Shown: positions 39,695-47,370 of the stretch, piece after piece
How the letters are laid out: the number at the start of each line of letters is the position of its first letter
Numbering within the stretch: the first letter of the stretch is position 1
NCBI RefSeq assembly: GCF_034119865.1
Contig: NZ_CP139421.1
Span: forward strand, 5,807,501-5,871,500
DNA length: 64,000 nucleotides
Direction: 5' to 3'
Source of the DNA: Algoriphagus sp. NG3
GTDB taxonomy: Bacteria > Bacteroidota > Bacteroidia > Cytophagales > Cyclobacteriaceae
Notes under the pieces: generated by a model
The model's input: the letters and a program-made list of their open reading frames with translations, nothing else
Database searches by the model: none
What the model was told of the DNA's origin: nothing
Position numbers and translations under genes: made by a program

Positions 39695-39784
39695 GTGATC
39701 CCGCTGGGGCTTCCCGATATCAACTCGCTTCGCTTCGTTTCATCGGGACAGGCTTCTCGCCCTTTCCCTTTTGTTACCATCAAG
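39695..39784. repeat. 89-bp insert at the tRNA-Lys 3' end, copy 1
   Basis: The last 17 bp of the tRNA-Lys gene (GTGATCCCGCTGGGGCT in plus orientation) are repeated 89 bp away. Between the two lies TCCCGAT...ATCGGGA (39712-39748), then ACAGGC and a pyrimidine-rich segment. The pattern resembles insertion of a short repeat with duplication of its target; no integrase is nearby. Confidence 0.6.
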
Positions 39785-39857
39785 TGATCCCGCTGGGGCT
39801 CGAACCCAGGACCCATACATTAAAAGTGTATTGCTCTACCAGCTGAGCTACGGAATC
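39785..39857 (-). tRNA. tRNA-Lys (anticodon TTT), copy 1
   Basis: 73-nt cloverleaf on the minus strand. Acceptor GATTCCG pairs with CGGGATC (one G-T pair), the D arm GCTCAGCTGGTAGAGC, the anticodon stem ATACA/TGTAT with loop CTTTTAA (TTT), and the T arm CTGGG-TTCGAGC-CCCAG are intact. CCA is not encoded. Confidence 0.95.
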
Positions 39858-39902
39858 ATGTTGTTTAAAGTAGATCTTTCTCCACTTTGATATTTTATTC
39901 TT

Positions 39903-39964
39903 TGACTCGAATCTAGTGCCCTCCCGATAAAATCGGGATGCTCTACCAGCTGAGCTACCAAATC
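39903..39964 (-). pseudogene. tRNA-Lys-like remnant, copy 1
   Basis: On the minus strand the D arm GCTCAGCTGGTAGAGC equals that of tRNA-Lys. The anticodon arm is replaced by TCCCG-ATTTTAT-CGGGA, a 5-bp stem with 7-nt loop that still has TTT in the anticodon place. The T stem is broken (CTAGA against CAAAG) and no partner for the acceptor strand (GATTTGG) follows, so a functional tRNA is not expected. Confidence 0.75.
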
Positions 39965-39979
39965 GTACTAGATGATAAA

Positions 39980-40009
39980 ATAAAAAGCGGAACGTGATTC
40001 CGCTTTTGA
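39980..40009 (-). terminator. Hairpin terminator after tRNA-Arg
   Basis: AAAAGCGGAA (39983-39992) and TTCCGCTTTT (39998-40007) form a perfect 10-bp stem with 5-nt loop, ending in T on the minus strand just downstream of tRNA-Arg. It splits the tRNA cluster into two transcription units unless read through. Confidence 0.8.
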
Positions 40010-40013
40010 GTGG

Positions 40014-40087
40014 TGATCCTGTCAGGACTCGAACCTGAAACCTACTGCTTAGAAGGCAGTTGCTCTATCCAGTTGAGCTACAGGACC
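40014..40087 (-). tRNA. tRNA-Arg (anticodon TCT)
   Basis: 74-nt cloverleaf: acceptor GGTCCTG with CAGGATC, D arm GCTCAACTGGATAGAGC, anticodon stem ACTGC/GCAGT with loop CTTCTAA (TCT), T arm TCAGG-TTCGAGT-CCTGA. Confidence 0.95.
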
Positions 40088-40133
40088 TGGATAATTTTGT
40101 GATTTCTAAAAGATATCACAACGGTAAATAAAG

Positions 40134-40207
40134 TCGGGGTGGCAGGATTCGAACCTACGACCTCCACATCCCAAATGTGGCGCGATACCGGGCTACGCTA
40201 CACCCCG
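40134..40207 (-). tRNA. tRNA-Pro (anticodon TGG)
   Basis: 74-nt cloverleaf: acceptor CGGGGTG with CACCCCG, discriminator A, anticodon stem CCACA/TGTGG with loop TTTGGGA (TGG), and intact T arm GTAGG-TTCGAAT-CCTGC. Confidence 0.95.
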
Positions 40208-40274
40208 AAACTTTCTTTTTAACTCCTTGTAAGTTAAACTTAGTGTTGTGCCAAAAGTAATATGGCATTTCTCA

Positions 40275-40538
40275 GTGATCCCGCTGGGGCTTCCCGATAT
40301 CAACTCGCTTCGCTTCGTTTCATCGGGACAGGCTTCTCGCCCTTTCCCTTTTGTTACCATCAAGTGATCCCGCTGGGGCTCGAACCCAGGACCCATACAT
40401 TAAAAGTGTATTGCTCTACCAGCTGAGCTACGGAATCATGTTGTTTAAAGTAGATCTTTCTCCACTTTAATATTTTATTCTTTGACTCGAATCTAGTACC
40501 CTCCCGATAAAATCGGGATGCTCTACCAGCTGAGCTAC
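40275..40538. repeat. 264-bp direct repeat, copy 2
   Basis: Second copy of the segment at 39695-39958, two differences in 264 bp. tRNA-Arg and tRNA-Pro lie between the copies. The insert-like part with the duplicated tRNA-Lys end (40275-40291 and 40364-40380) is identical in both. Confidence 0.9.
40365..40437 (-). tRNA. tRNA-Lys (anticodon TTT), copy 2
   Basis: Identical over all 73 nt to the copy at 39785-39857; all arms are intact. Confidence 0.95.
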
Positions 40539-40544
40539 GGAATC
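40483..40544 (-). pseudogene. tRNA-Lys-like remnant, copy 2
   Basis: Same as the remnant at 39903-39964, but its 5' acceptor strand is GATTCCG, equal to the functional tRNA-Lys. The anticodon arm is again the TCCCGAT/ATCGGGA palindrome with TTT in the loop, and the T stem and 3' acceptor strand are missing. Confidence 0.75.
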
Positions 40545-40677
40545 ATATTACTCTGAATATTTTCAGAAAATTTAACCACCAAGAGGTGATTTAAACCTTT
40601 CAAATTGACTCCTTGGCCTTGCTTTTTGCCAGATCATTGCCGTAATTGGACTGCAAAAATAAGGGGACAAATTTTAA

Positions 40678-41403
40678 ATGCCAAACGTGAAATCAATCTT
40701 TCTTACAAAACTTTTGATATTTTTATCGATATCTCTGCAAAGTATTCATTGTCAAGCAGATGTAATTGATCTAAAAATAGCAGATTCTTTGTTCAATAAC
40801 AGAAGCTACAAAGAGGCGATGCTTATTTACGATTCAAACTACAAATCGGGGATATATTCCCCTGCAATGCTCCTGAAAATGGCTTTCATAGCTGAGGGGA
40901 CAGGGGATAATGAGCGGGCTACGCTTTATCTTAGTAAATACTACGATATGGCTCCCAATCCTCAGGTAATTACTAAGATGAAAAGTCTTACAGGGCAAAG
41001 TTCTCTGGAGGGATTTGAGGTTAGCGATGGGCAGAGGTTTATGATCTTCCTGACAGAATACCAGGAATATATCGTGGGCTTCTTGGCGTTTTGTCTTGTG
41101 ATTTCTATCATCATCAGTTGGTTTACCGGAAGCAAGACGAATAAGACACAGACTTTCTGGCCCACTATTCTGCTGATCGTATTGATCTTTTTTGCCAATA
41201 ATTTTCTGAATGGACCTAGAACGGGGTTGATTACACGAAGCCCGACCTTTATTGTGACTAAGCCTTCTGCGGGTGGTGAGCTCGTGGATAGGGTGGAGCC
41301 TGGTCACCGTGTCAGGATCAAATCGTCAAAGGATATATGGTACGAAGTCGAGTGGAAGGATAAAAGTGCTTATATCAAAAAGGAATTCGTAACCAGACTT
41401 TAA
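40678..41403 (+). CDS. Membrane protein with TPR-like segment and C-terminal SH3 domain
   Basis: A 241-residue protein: signal or anchor segment (about 8-27), a TPR-like helical region (IADSLFNNRSYKEAMLIYDSNY, then LLKMAFIAEGTGDNERATLYLSKYYDMAP), two membrane segments (about 120-142 and 160-180) and a C-terminal bacterial SH3-like domain (LVDRVEPGHRVRIKSSKDIWYEVEWKDKSAYIKKEFV). The layout recalls BatE-like proteins of Bacteroidota, but no other Bat gene is nearby. Role unknown; peptidoglycan or protein binding at the envelope is inferred from SH3. Confidence 0.7.
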   Translation: MPNVKSIFLTKLLIFLSISLQSIHCQADVIDLKIADSLFNNRSYKEAMLIYDSNYKSGIYSPAMLLKMAFIAEGTGDNERATLYLSKYYDMAPNPQVITKMKSLTGQSSLEGFEVSDGQRFMIFLTEYQEYIVGFLAFCLVISIIISWFTGSKTNKTQTFWPTILLIVLIFFANNFLNGPRTGLITRSPTFIVTKPSAGGELVDRVEPGHRVRIKSSKDIWYEVEWKDKSAYIKKEFVTRL

Positions 41404-41471
41404 TCCACATTAAGTGATGGCTTTTGACCATTGCTGGCATTTTTCAGTATGCCCTAAGTTAGGTAAGAACA

Positions 41472-41501
41472 CAAAAAAAGCCCCACAATCCTGAGGGGCT
41501 T
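41472..41501 (-). terminator. Terminator of the minus-strand 3-keto-glycoside operon
   Basis: AGCCCC (41479-41484) and GGGGCT (41495-41500) form the stem; on the minus strand seven T follow. It lies 24 bp beyond the DUF1080 stop. Confidence 0.8.
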
Positions 41502-41523
41502 ATTCTAGTGTATTTATAACTTT

Positions 41524-42264
41524 TTACAGTTCCTTGATCATCACATTCTTAAAGTGAACTACATCTCCGTGGTCTTGGAGTGCTATTTTACCTTTCTTAA
41601 ACGTCCCGAAATTCGGCATATCCTTAAATTTACTTCCAGCGATGAGGGCTTCCCATTCTGGAGTCCAAAGTGTAGTGCTTACTATCGTGGTACCATTAAG
41701 AACAAACTCAAGTTGACCGTCTTTACTGATGATCTCTGCAGAGTTCCACTCTCCATAAGGCTTCACAGTCTCTTCACTGCTTACGATAAGGTCGTAAAGG
41801 TCTCCGGCTCTATGGCTGATGATTTTGGCGTCAGGATGGCCTTCATTGTCCAAAACCTGCATTTCTAAACCCGTATTATAGGTGTTTTCATACTCTGGTG
41901 CTTCGTGAACATAGAATATCAATCCACTATTGCCGTTTTGGGAAATTTTCCAATCGTATTTTAAATGGAAATTATCGAACTCTTCATTGGTAACAATGTC
42001 CCCTCCGTCTCCGTCCTGCCATTTATCTTTGTTTTCGGCATCAAGATAGACTTCACCATTTTCGATTTTCCAGGCATTGCCTACTTCACCTCCACCGTAT
42101 CCATGCCAGTTTGAGAAATCATTATTGGCAAATAAGTCCACCCATTCTTGGGTTGGAGCATCTGCTACAGTGATTTCCTCCGTTTCTGTTTCTATTGCTT
42201 TTTCGCCAGAACAGGAAGCTAGAACGGCGGCAAGTGCCGCTACTAAAATATACTGCTTATTCAT
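41524..42264 (-). CDS. DUF1080 / 3-keto-disaccharide hydrolase lipoprotein
   Basis: A 246-residue lipoprotein (leader ending LASCSG) with one DUF1080 domain (now called 3-keto-disaccharide hydrolase, LamG-like fold): WVDLFANNDFSNWHGYGGG, DIVTNEEFDNFHLKYDWKIS, NSGLIFYVHE and IALQDHGDVVHFKNVMIKEL. Relatives cleave glycosides whose sugar has been oxidised at C3. Last gene of the minus-strand operon, one base after the cytochrome c gene, and so placed with the oxidising enzymes in the periplasm. Confidence 0.88.
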   Translation of the reverse strand: MNKQYILVAALAAVLASCSGEKAIETETEEITVADAPTQEWVDLFANNDFSNWHGYGGGEVGNAWKIENGEVYLDAENKDKWQDGDGGDIVTNEEFDNFHLKYDWKISQNGNSGLIFYVHEAPEYENTYNTGLEMQVLDNEGHPDAKIISHRAGDLYDLIVSSEETVKPYGEWNSAEIISKDGQLEFVLNGTTIVSTTLWTPEWEALIAGSKFKDMPNFGTFKKGKIALQDHGDVVHFKNVMIKEL

Positions 42265-42265
42265 C

Positions 42266-42694
42266 TTATTTTTTCAATAAAAGGATATAGCTTACCATGT
42301 CCTTTGCATCTTCCATGCTTAGGTTTGGATGCGGGGACATCGGGATTTCCCCCCATACACCTACACCGCCTTCTATTACTTTTTTGGCGAGCATTTCGAT
42401 GTTCTCGTCTGTAGTTTCATACTTAGCAGCTACATCCGCATAGGAAGGCCCTACTATCTTCCTCTCTACCATATGGCAAGAGGTACAGTCTGAAGATTTT
42501 ACCTTAGCCAACCCTTTGATGTAAATAGGATCATCCTGGTATTTTTCTTCTAGACTCATTTCTTTCTCAGGAGCAGCTGGAGCGACTACCGTTTCTGATT
42601 GATTGCTTTCAGAAGTTTTTTCTCCGCCTCCGCAGGCAAATGTGAATCCTGCCAGAGCTACTAGGGCAAGGTTTAAAGGTTTTGTGATTTTCAT
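42266..42694 (-). CDS. Cytochrome c lipoprotein (c551-like)
   Basis: A 142-residue protein with a lipoprotein leader (GFTFACGGG), a Glu/Ser-rich linker and a small monohaem cytochrome c domain: CTSCH at about 74-78 binds haem and Met in EIPMSPHPNLS is the probable sixth ligand, with MVSYILLLKK as the closing helix. In this neighbourhood it is the likely electron acceptor of the GMC dehydrogenase on the facing operon. Only one base separates it from the DUF1080 gene. Confidence 0.9.
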   Translation of the reverse strand: MKITKPLNLALVALAGFTFACGGGEKTSESNQSETVVAPAAPEKEMSLEEKYQDDPIYIKGLAKVKSSDCTSCHMVERKIVGPSYADVAAKYETTDENIEMLAKKVIEGGVGVWGEIPMSPHPNLSMEDAKDMVSYILLLKK

Positions 42695-42723
42695 TAAGTT
42701 GGATATTAAAATTGATTGAGTGT

Positions 42724-43776
42724 TTAGATTCCTAATATTCTTTTGTTGAATTCCTCATCTGCGCCTCTTCCTGCAAAGTCGTCAAATGCTTTTTCGGTGA
42801 CATTTATAATGTGTGAGGCAATAAATGGAGCGCCTTCTGCAGCTCCCTGCTCAGGGTGCTTGATGGCACATTCCCATTCTAAAACGGCCCAACCATCATA
42901 ATCGTACTGCGAAAGTTTGCTAAAAATTCCACTAAAATCAACTTGTCCATCTCCCAAAGATCTGAATCGCCCTGCGCGTTCTACCCATCCTTGATACCCG
43001 CCATATACTCCTTGCTTGCCGGATGGGTTGAATTCAGCGTCTTTTACGTGGAACATCTTGATTCTTTCGTGATAGAAATCAATGAATTGTAAGTAGTCCA
43101 GGCATTGCAAAACAAAATGGCTTGGGTCATAGAGTATGTTTGCCCGCTTGTGATGATTTACCTTATCTAGAAACATTTCAAATGTAACTCCATCATGTAA
43201 ATCTTCTCCCGGATGAAGTTCATAGCATACATCTACTCCATAATTATCGAATTCATCTAATATTGGAGTCCATCTTTTGGCCAGTTCCGTAAAGCCTGTC
43301 TCTACCAGGCCTGCCGGACGCTGAGGCCAAGGATATACTGTATGCCACATAAGTGCCCCTGAAAAGGTAGCATGAGCGGTAAGCCCCATATTGCTGGAAG
43401 CTTTTGCCGCATATTTCAGCTGCTGGACTGCCCAGTCTGTTTTGCCCTTCAGATTTCCTTTAAGATGGTCTGGGGCAAACCCGTCAAACAACTCATTATA
43501 TGCCGGATGTACGGCTACCAACTGTCCTTGAAGATGAGTAGAGAGTTCTGTGAGCTCTAGTCCGGCTTCTTTGACAACACCAGTGATCTCATCTGCATAA
43601 GTTTTACTTTCTGCTGCTTTTTGCAAATCAATCATCCGGGGATCCCAAGAGGGGATTTGCACGCCTGCATAGCCGAGATCAGCCATGTAGTTGCAGATGT
43701 TTTTTAGGTTGTTGAAGGGTTCAGCATCATCAATAAATTGGGCGAGGAAAATCGCAGGGCCTTTAATTGTCTTCAT
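42724..43776 (-). CDS. Sugar phosphate isomerase/epimerase-like TIM-barrel protein (cytosolic)
   Basis: A 350-residue protein of the AP-endonuclease-2 / xylose-isomerase-like TIM-barrel family. Metal ligand candidates are Glu and His residues in VCYELHPGEDLHDG, ILYDPSHFVLQ, MFHVKDAEF and AVLEWECA. No signal peptide is present, in contrast to the two related proteins on the plus strand. Probably acts on 3-keto sugars or their products inside the cell (inference from the cluster). Spacing to the neighbours is about 30 bp. Confidence 0.85.
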   Translation of the reverse strand: MKTIKGPAIFLAQFIDDAEPFNNLKNICNYMADLGYAGVQIPSWDPRMIDLQKAAESKTYADEITGVVKEAGLELTELSTHLQGQLVAVHPAYNELFDGFAPDHLKGNLKGKTDWAVQQLKYAAKASSNMGLTAHATFSGALMWHTVYPWPQRPAGLVETGFTELAKRWTPILDEFDNYGVDVCYELHPGEDLHDGVTFEMFLDKVNHHKRANILYDPSHFVLQCLDYLQFIDFYHERIKMFHVKDAEFNPSGKQGVYGGYQGWVERAGRFRSLGDGQVDFSGIFSKLSQYDYDGWAVLEWECAIKHPEQGAAEGAPFIASHIINVTEKAFDDFAGRGADEEFNKRILGI

Positions 43777-43808
43777 TTTTGTTAGGTTAAAAGATTAGGT
43801 TTAAGATT

Positions 43809-44978
43809 TTATTTTTCAACTACAAAGGGAGTCCATTTCATTTCTGACTCATTACTTTTCAATACTTGGTCTATAAATGCCATCCCTCGGATACCATCTT
43901 CTATTCCGGGATAGTCTTCCCATTCAGGTTTCGGGATTTCTCCCGCCCGATCTGCATAGATACAGCGGGCAAAGTTTCTATACAAATTGGCAAATGCTTC
44001 CACATATCCTTCTGGGTGCCCGGCAGGGGTTCTTGTGTTTTCATTTGCCAGCGAGCCTAGATAGCCTGTTCCAGCTCTATAGATCTGATCCGGACCATCC
44101 GGCCATCTGGCGATCAAGCTATTATTTAACTCTTGTTCCCATTCCAATCCTCCTTTTTCTCCATACACCCGGATCCGTAGATTGTTCTCAGCACCGGTAT
44201 CAGTCTGAGAGGCGGTCAATACTCCTGATGCTCCGTTTTCGAATCTTAATAAAACCACCCCGTCATCATCTAAAGCTCTTCCATCTACCTTGATATACAG
44301 GTCTGCGCAGATCGATTTCACTTGTTGACCTGATACATATTCTGCCAAGTGAAAAGCATGGGTGCCGATATCCCCCATACATCCTGCCAACCCGTTCCGT
44401 GTAGGGTCTGTCCTCCATTCTGCCTGCTTGTTGTTCTCGGATTCCAGTAGTTTCCAAAGCCAGCCTTGAGGGTATTCTACATAGACTTTCCTCACTTTGC
44501 CGATTTGGCCTTCAGCGATCATCTGCTTGGCCTGCTTGATCATAGGATAGCCAGAATAGGTGTGGGTCAATAAGAATCGCTTGTCTGAAGCTTTTACTAT
44601 GTGATATAGTTCTTTTGCTTCCTGATAATTAAGGGTAAGTGGTTTGTCCAATGCTACGTGGAAACCGTGTTTAAGTGCTTTTACAGTTGGATCGAAGTGT
44701 ACATTGTTGGGCGTGACAATTACTACTACATCAATCCTTTCGTTTTCAGGAAGCTCCAGTTCCCGGGCAAACATCTCATCATAATTGGAGTAGACCCTGT
44801 CAGGATCCAGCATAAGTTCTTTGCCTCGTAGTTTTGATTTTTCGGGATTGGAACTGAATGCACCTGCTGCTAATTCAAACATTCCATCCATCAATGCTCC
44901 ATTTAAATGTATGGCTCCTATAAAAGATCCGGGACCTCCACCGATTAGTCCGATTTTTAGTTTTTGTGAAGATGACAT
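43809..44978 (-). CDS. Gfo/Idh/MocA family oxidoreductase
   Basis: A 389-residue NAD(P)-dependent sugar dehydrogenase: Rossmann start KIGLIGGGPGSFIGAIHLNGAL, the EKP-type motif as ALDKPLTLN (about 118-126), where the lysine is catalytic, and GDIGTHAFHLAEYVSG with a catalytic-type His. No Tat leader, hence cytosolic. In the 3-keto pathway such enzymes interconvert sugar and 3-keto sugar. First gene of the minus-strand operon. Confidence 0.9.
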   Translation of the reverse strand: MSSSQKLKIGLIGGGPGSFIGAIHLNGALMDGMFELAAGAFSSNPEKSKLRGKELMLDPDRVYSNYDEMFARELELPENERIDVVVIVTPNNVHFDPTVKALKHGFHVALDKPLTLNYQEAKELYHIVKASDKRFLLTHTYSGYPMIKQAKQMIAEGQIGKVRKVYVEYPQGWLWKLLESENNKQAEWRTDPTRNGLAGCMGDIGTHAFHLAEYVSGQQVKSICADLYIKVDGRALDDDGVVLLRFENGASGVLTASQTDTGAENNLRIRVYGEKGGLEWEQELNNSLIARWPDGPDQIYRAGTGYLGSLANENTRTPAGHPEGYVEAFANLYRNFARCIYADRAGEIPKPEWEDYPGIEDGIRGMAFIDQVLKSNESEMKWTPFVVEK

Positions 44979-45231
44979 GTGGGAAAAGACTTAATTTTCG
45001 GGATTTTAATGCTTGAAATAGTTGATTCCTGGGGGAAAAACCTTCGTTTTTCAAATGAATTGATATAGTAATTGATCAAAAGCTCCATCAGTGTATGAAT
45101 GGCTTTGCCTGTATGAGAAAAGCCTTTGCTTGGACAGCCAATTGAACTGCCTAAAATAGTCCAAAATAGCTAAATTTTAAACTTTACATGGTACTTTAAG
45201 ACCTGTAAAATATCCAAAGACAATTAAACCT
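44979..45231. promoter_or_regulatory. Divergent control region of the 3-keto-glycoside operons
   Basis: This 253-bp non-coding gap must hold the promoters of both operons. A hairpin GGCTTT/AAAGCC (45101-45124) stands in the middle. I could not identify exact -33/-7 boxes or an operator with confidence, and no transcription-factor gene lies in the cluster. Confidence 0.45.
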
Positions 45232-46455
45232 ATGAATATCACTACCAAGCTGCGTCTTTCTTTTATGATGTTTTTGGAATTTTTTATCTGGAGTTCTTGG
45301 TTTGTCACGTTGGGAACATTTTTGGGATCCAGTCTTCTGGCTAAAGATCAGGAAATCTCACTTGCTTTTTCTACCCAGTCGTTTGGAGCGATCATCGCTC
45401 CCTTTGTAGTGGGGTTAATAGCCGATCGGTATTTTCATGCCCAGAGGATACTTGGCGTAATACATATTCTAGGTGCTGGACTGATGCTGGTCCTCTACAA
45501 TATCACCGATTTTGATGTTTTCTTCCCGGTGCTTTTGCTCTATATGATTCTCTTTATGCCTACCCTTGCTTTGGTTAATTCTATATCGTTTAACCAAATG
45601 AAAAACCCCGCAAAAGAGTTTTCGGTAATCAGGGTGTGGGGCACTATAGGCTGGATCTCCGCTGGATTGCTGATCAGTTTCATGTCGTGGGACAGTCAGG
45701 AGGGACTCAGAGAGGGGTTGTTGCGAAATACTTGGCTGATGGCTGCTATCAGTTCATTGATACTGGGATTGTTTAGCTTCACCCTTCCACATACACCGCC
45801 AAAAGCCAGGTTAGCCCAAGACTTCAAATTTTCAGAGGTACTGGGATTAGATGCATTGGACATGCTGAAACATAGGAATTATGCGGTGTTTTTTGTCTCG
45901 TCTATATTTATATGTGTGCCTCTGGCTTTTTATTATCAAAATACCAGTCCATTTCTCACGGAAATAGGCATGGAAAACTCTACCGGGAAAATGGCTATGG
46001 GGCAGGTTTCAGAGGTTGTGTTTATGCTAGCTCTCCCAGCATTCTTTTCCAGATTTGGATTAAAAAAGACACTTGCTGTAGCCATGCTTGCCTGGGCTGT
46101 TCGCTATATTTTCTTTGCCTTTGGAGATGTGGATGAAAGCGTTTGGATGTTGATGGTGGGCATAGCGCTGCATGGCATATGCTACGATTTCTTTTTTGTA
46201 AGCGGTCAGATCTATACGGATTTCCATGCTGGATCAAAGTACAAGTCATCTGCGCAAGGTCTGATCACCTTGGCCACCTATGGAGTGGGAATGCTTATTG
46301 GCTTCTGGGTAGCCGGATTTATCTCCAACTATTTTGTAATTGAAGAAGGATTTCACAATTGGAAATCAATTTGGTTGCTTCCTGCTGGTTTTTCTGTTGT
46401 GGTTTTGCTACTTTTCGTGGCTCTTTTTAAGAGAGAACAAATAAACTCACAATAA
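45232..46455 (+). CDS. MFS transporter, nucleoside-permease (NupG-like) type
   Basis: A 407-residue membrane protein with about 12 membrane segments. The start (LRLSFMMFLEFFIWSSWFVTLGTFL) and FGAIIAPFVVGLIADRYF, followed by KEFSVIRVWGTIGWISAGL, match the nucleoside:H+ symporter subfamily of MFS. In Bacteroidota such permeases often sit in sugar-oxidation clusters, so a 3-keto sugar or its cleavage product may be the real cargo (inference). First gene of the plus-strand operon; 10 bp precede the next gene. Confidence 0.88.
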   Translation: MNITTKLRLSFMMFLEFFIWSSWFVTLGTFLGSSLLAKDQEISLAFSTQSFGAIIAPFVVGLIADRYFHAQRILGVIHILGAGLMLVLYNITDFDVFFPVLLLYMILFMPTLALVNSISFNQMKNPAKEFSVIRVWGTIGWISAGLLISFMSWDSQEGLREGLLRNTWLMAAISSLILGLFSFTLPHTPPKARLAQDFKFSEVLGLDALDMLKHRNYAVFFVSSIFICVPLAFYYQNTSPFLTEIGMENSTGKMAMGQVSEVVFMLALPAFFSRFGLKKTLAVAMLAWAVRYIFFAFGDVDESVWMLMVGIALHGICYDFFFVSGQIYTDFHAGSKYKSSAQGLITLATYGVGMLIGFWVAGFISNYFVIEEGFHNWKSIWLLPAGFSVVVLLLFVALFKREQINSQ

Positions 46456-46465
46456 AAAACCCCTC

Positions 46466-47344
46466 ATGACCAAACCTATTGACACAGGAAGAAGAGAATC
46501 TTTTAAGAAAGTTTTGCTTGGAGGAGCCGCATTTGGCGCCCTGTCTTCATTCGAAATGAAAGAAGAAAAACCTTATGAATTGAAAGGAAATGTTAATCAT
46601 GGCGTATGTCACTGGTGTTTTCGTGATTACAGTTTGGAAGATTTCTGTGTAGAAGCAAAGAAAATCGGTATCAAAGGAATAGACTTGATTGGGCCAAATA
46701 ACTGGCATATTCTGAAAAAGCATGGCTTGGATTCCTCCATGTGCAACGGAGCTGAGATCAGTCTTACGGAAGGATTTGGAGAAGTGAAATACCACGAGCA
46801 ACTAATAAAAAATTACACGGAAATGATCCCTAAAGTAGCAGAGGCAGGCTATAAAAACCTGATTTGTTTCTCTGGAAATAGAAGGGGGATGGACGATGAG
46901 ACAGGTTTGAAGAACTGTGTACAAGGTCTGGAAAAGCTTGTCCCATTAGCTGAAAAGCACGGAGTCATCCTCCAGATGGAACTTCTGAACAGCCGCGTAA
47001 ACCATAAAGATTATTTATGCAGTAAGTCAGCTTTTGGCGTTGAGCTTTGTAAGCGATTGGGAAGTGAAAACTTCAAATTGTTATATGATATCTATCATAT
47101 GCAGATTGATGAAGGGGATCTGATCAGAAGCATACAGGAAAACCATCAATATTTTGGACATTATCATACTGCTGGGAACCCGGGTAGAAATGAATTGGAT
47201 GATACTCAGGAGATTTATTATCCTGCAGTGATGAAGGCAATTGTGGCTTCGGGCTTCAAAGGGTATGTGTCCCATGAATTTATCCCTAAATCAGAAGATA
47301 AAATGGCCTCATTGGCTCAGGGGGTTCAGATCTGTGACGTCTAA
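46466..47344 (+). CDS. Hydroxypyruvate isomerase-like TIM-barrel protein, Tat-type leader
   Basis: A 292-residue protein. The N-terminus GRRESFKKVLLGGAAFGALSS has twin arginines and a hydrophobic stretch typical of Tat export. The rest is a xylose-isomerase-like TIM barrel close to hydroxypyruvate isomerases: VCHWCFRDYSLEDFCVEAKK, LQMELLNSRVNHKDYLC, LLYDIYHMQIDEGDL, GHYHTAGNPGRNELD and VSHEFIP supply the Glu/Asp/His metal site. Substrate in this cluster is probably a 3-keto sugar in the periplasm (inference). Confidence 0.85.
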   Translation: MTKPIDTGRRESFKKVLLGGAAFGALSSFEMKEEKPYELKGNVNHGVCHWCFRDYSLEDFCVEAKKIGIKGIDLIGPNNWHILKKHGLDSSMCNGAEISLTEGFGEVKYHEQLIKNYTEMIPKVAEAGYKNLICFSGNRRGMDDETGLKNCVQGLEKLVPLAEKHGVILQMELLNSRVNHKDYLCSKSAFGVELCKRLGSENFKLLYDIYHMQIDEGDLIRSIQENHQYFGHYHTAGNPGRNELDDTQEIYYPAVMKAIVASGFKGYVSHEFIPKSEDKMASLAQGVQICDV

Positions 47345-47370
47345 GTAACAATAAAAAAAAAACCATATTT

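Larger units (their letters stand above)
39695..39958. repeat. 264-bp direct repeat, copy 1 (contains tRNA-Lys and a broken tRNA)
   Basis: Matches 40275-40538 with a constant offset of 580 bp and only two differences (39889 G/A, 39918 G/A). It contains an 89-bp stretch bounded by a 17-bp duplication of the tRNA-Lys 3' end (39695-39711 and 39784-39800), the tRNA-Lys gene and the tRNA remnant. The duplication must be recent or kept alike by gene conversion. Confidence 0.9.

Noticed and set aside
39604..40396. Two frames encoding a shared protein beginning MGPGFEPQRDHLMVTKGKG on the minus strand (39604-39816 and 40193-40396).
   Set aside because: They run through tRNA-Lys, the 89-bp insert and neighbouring spacers or tRNA-Pro. 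Their similarity is due to the 264-bp duplication, and no protein family is recognisable.
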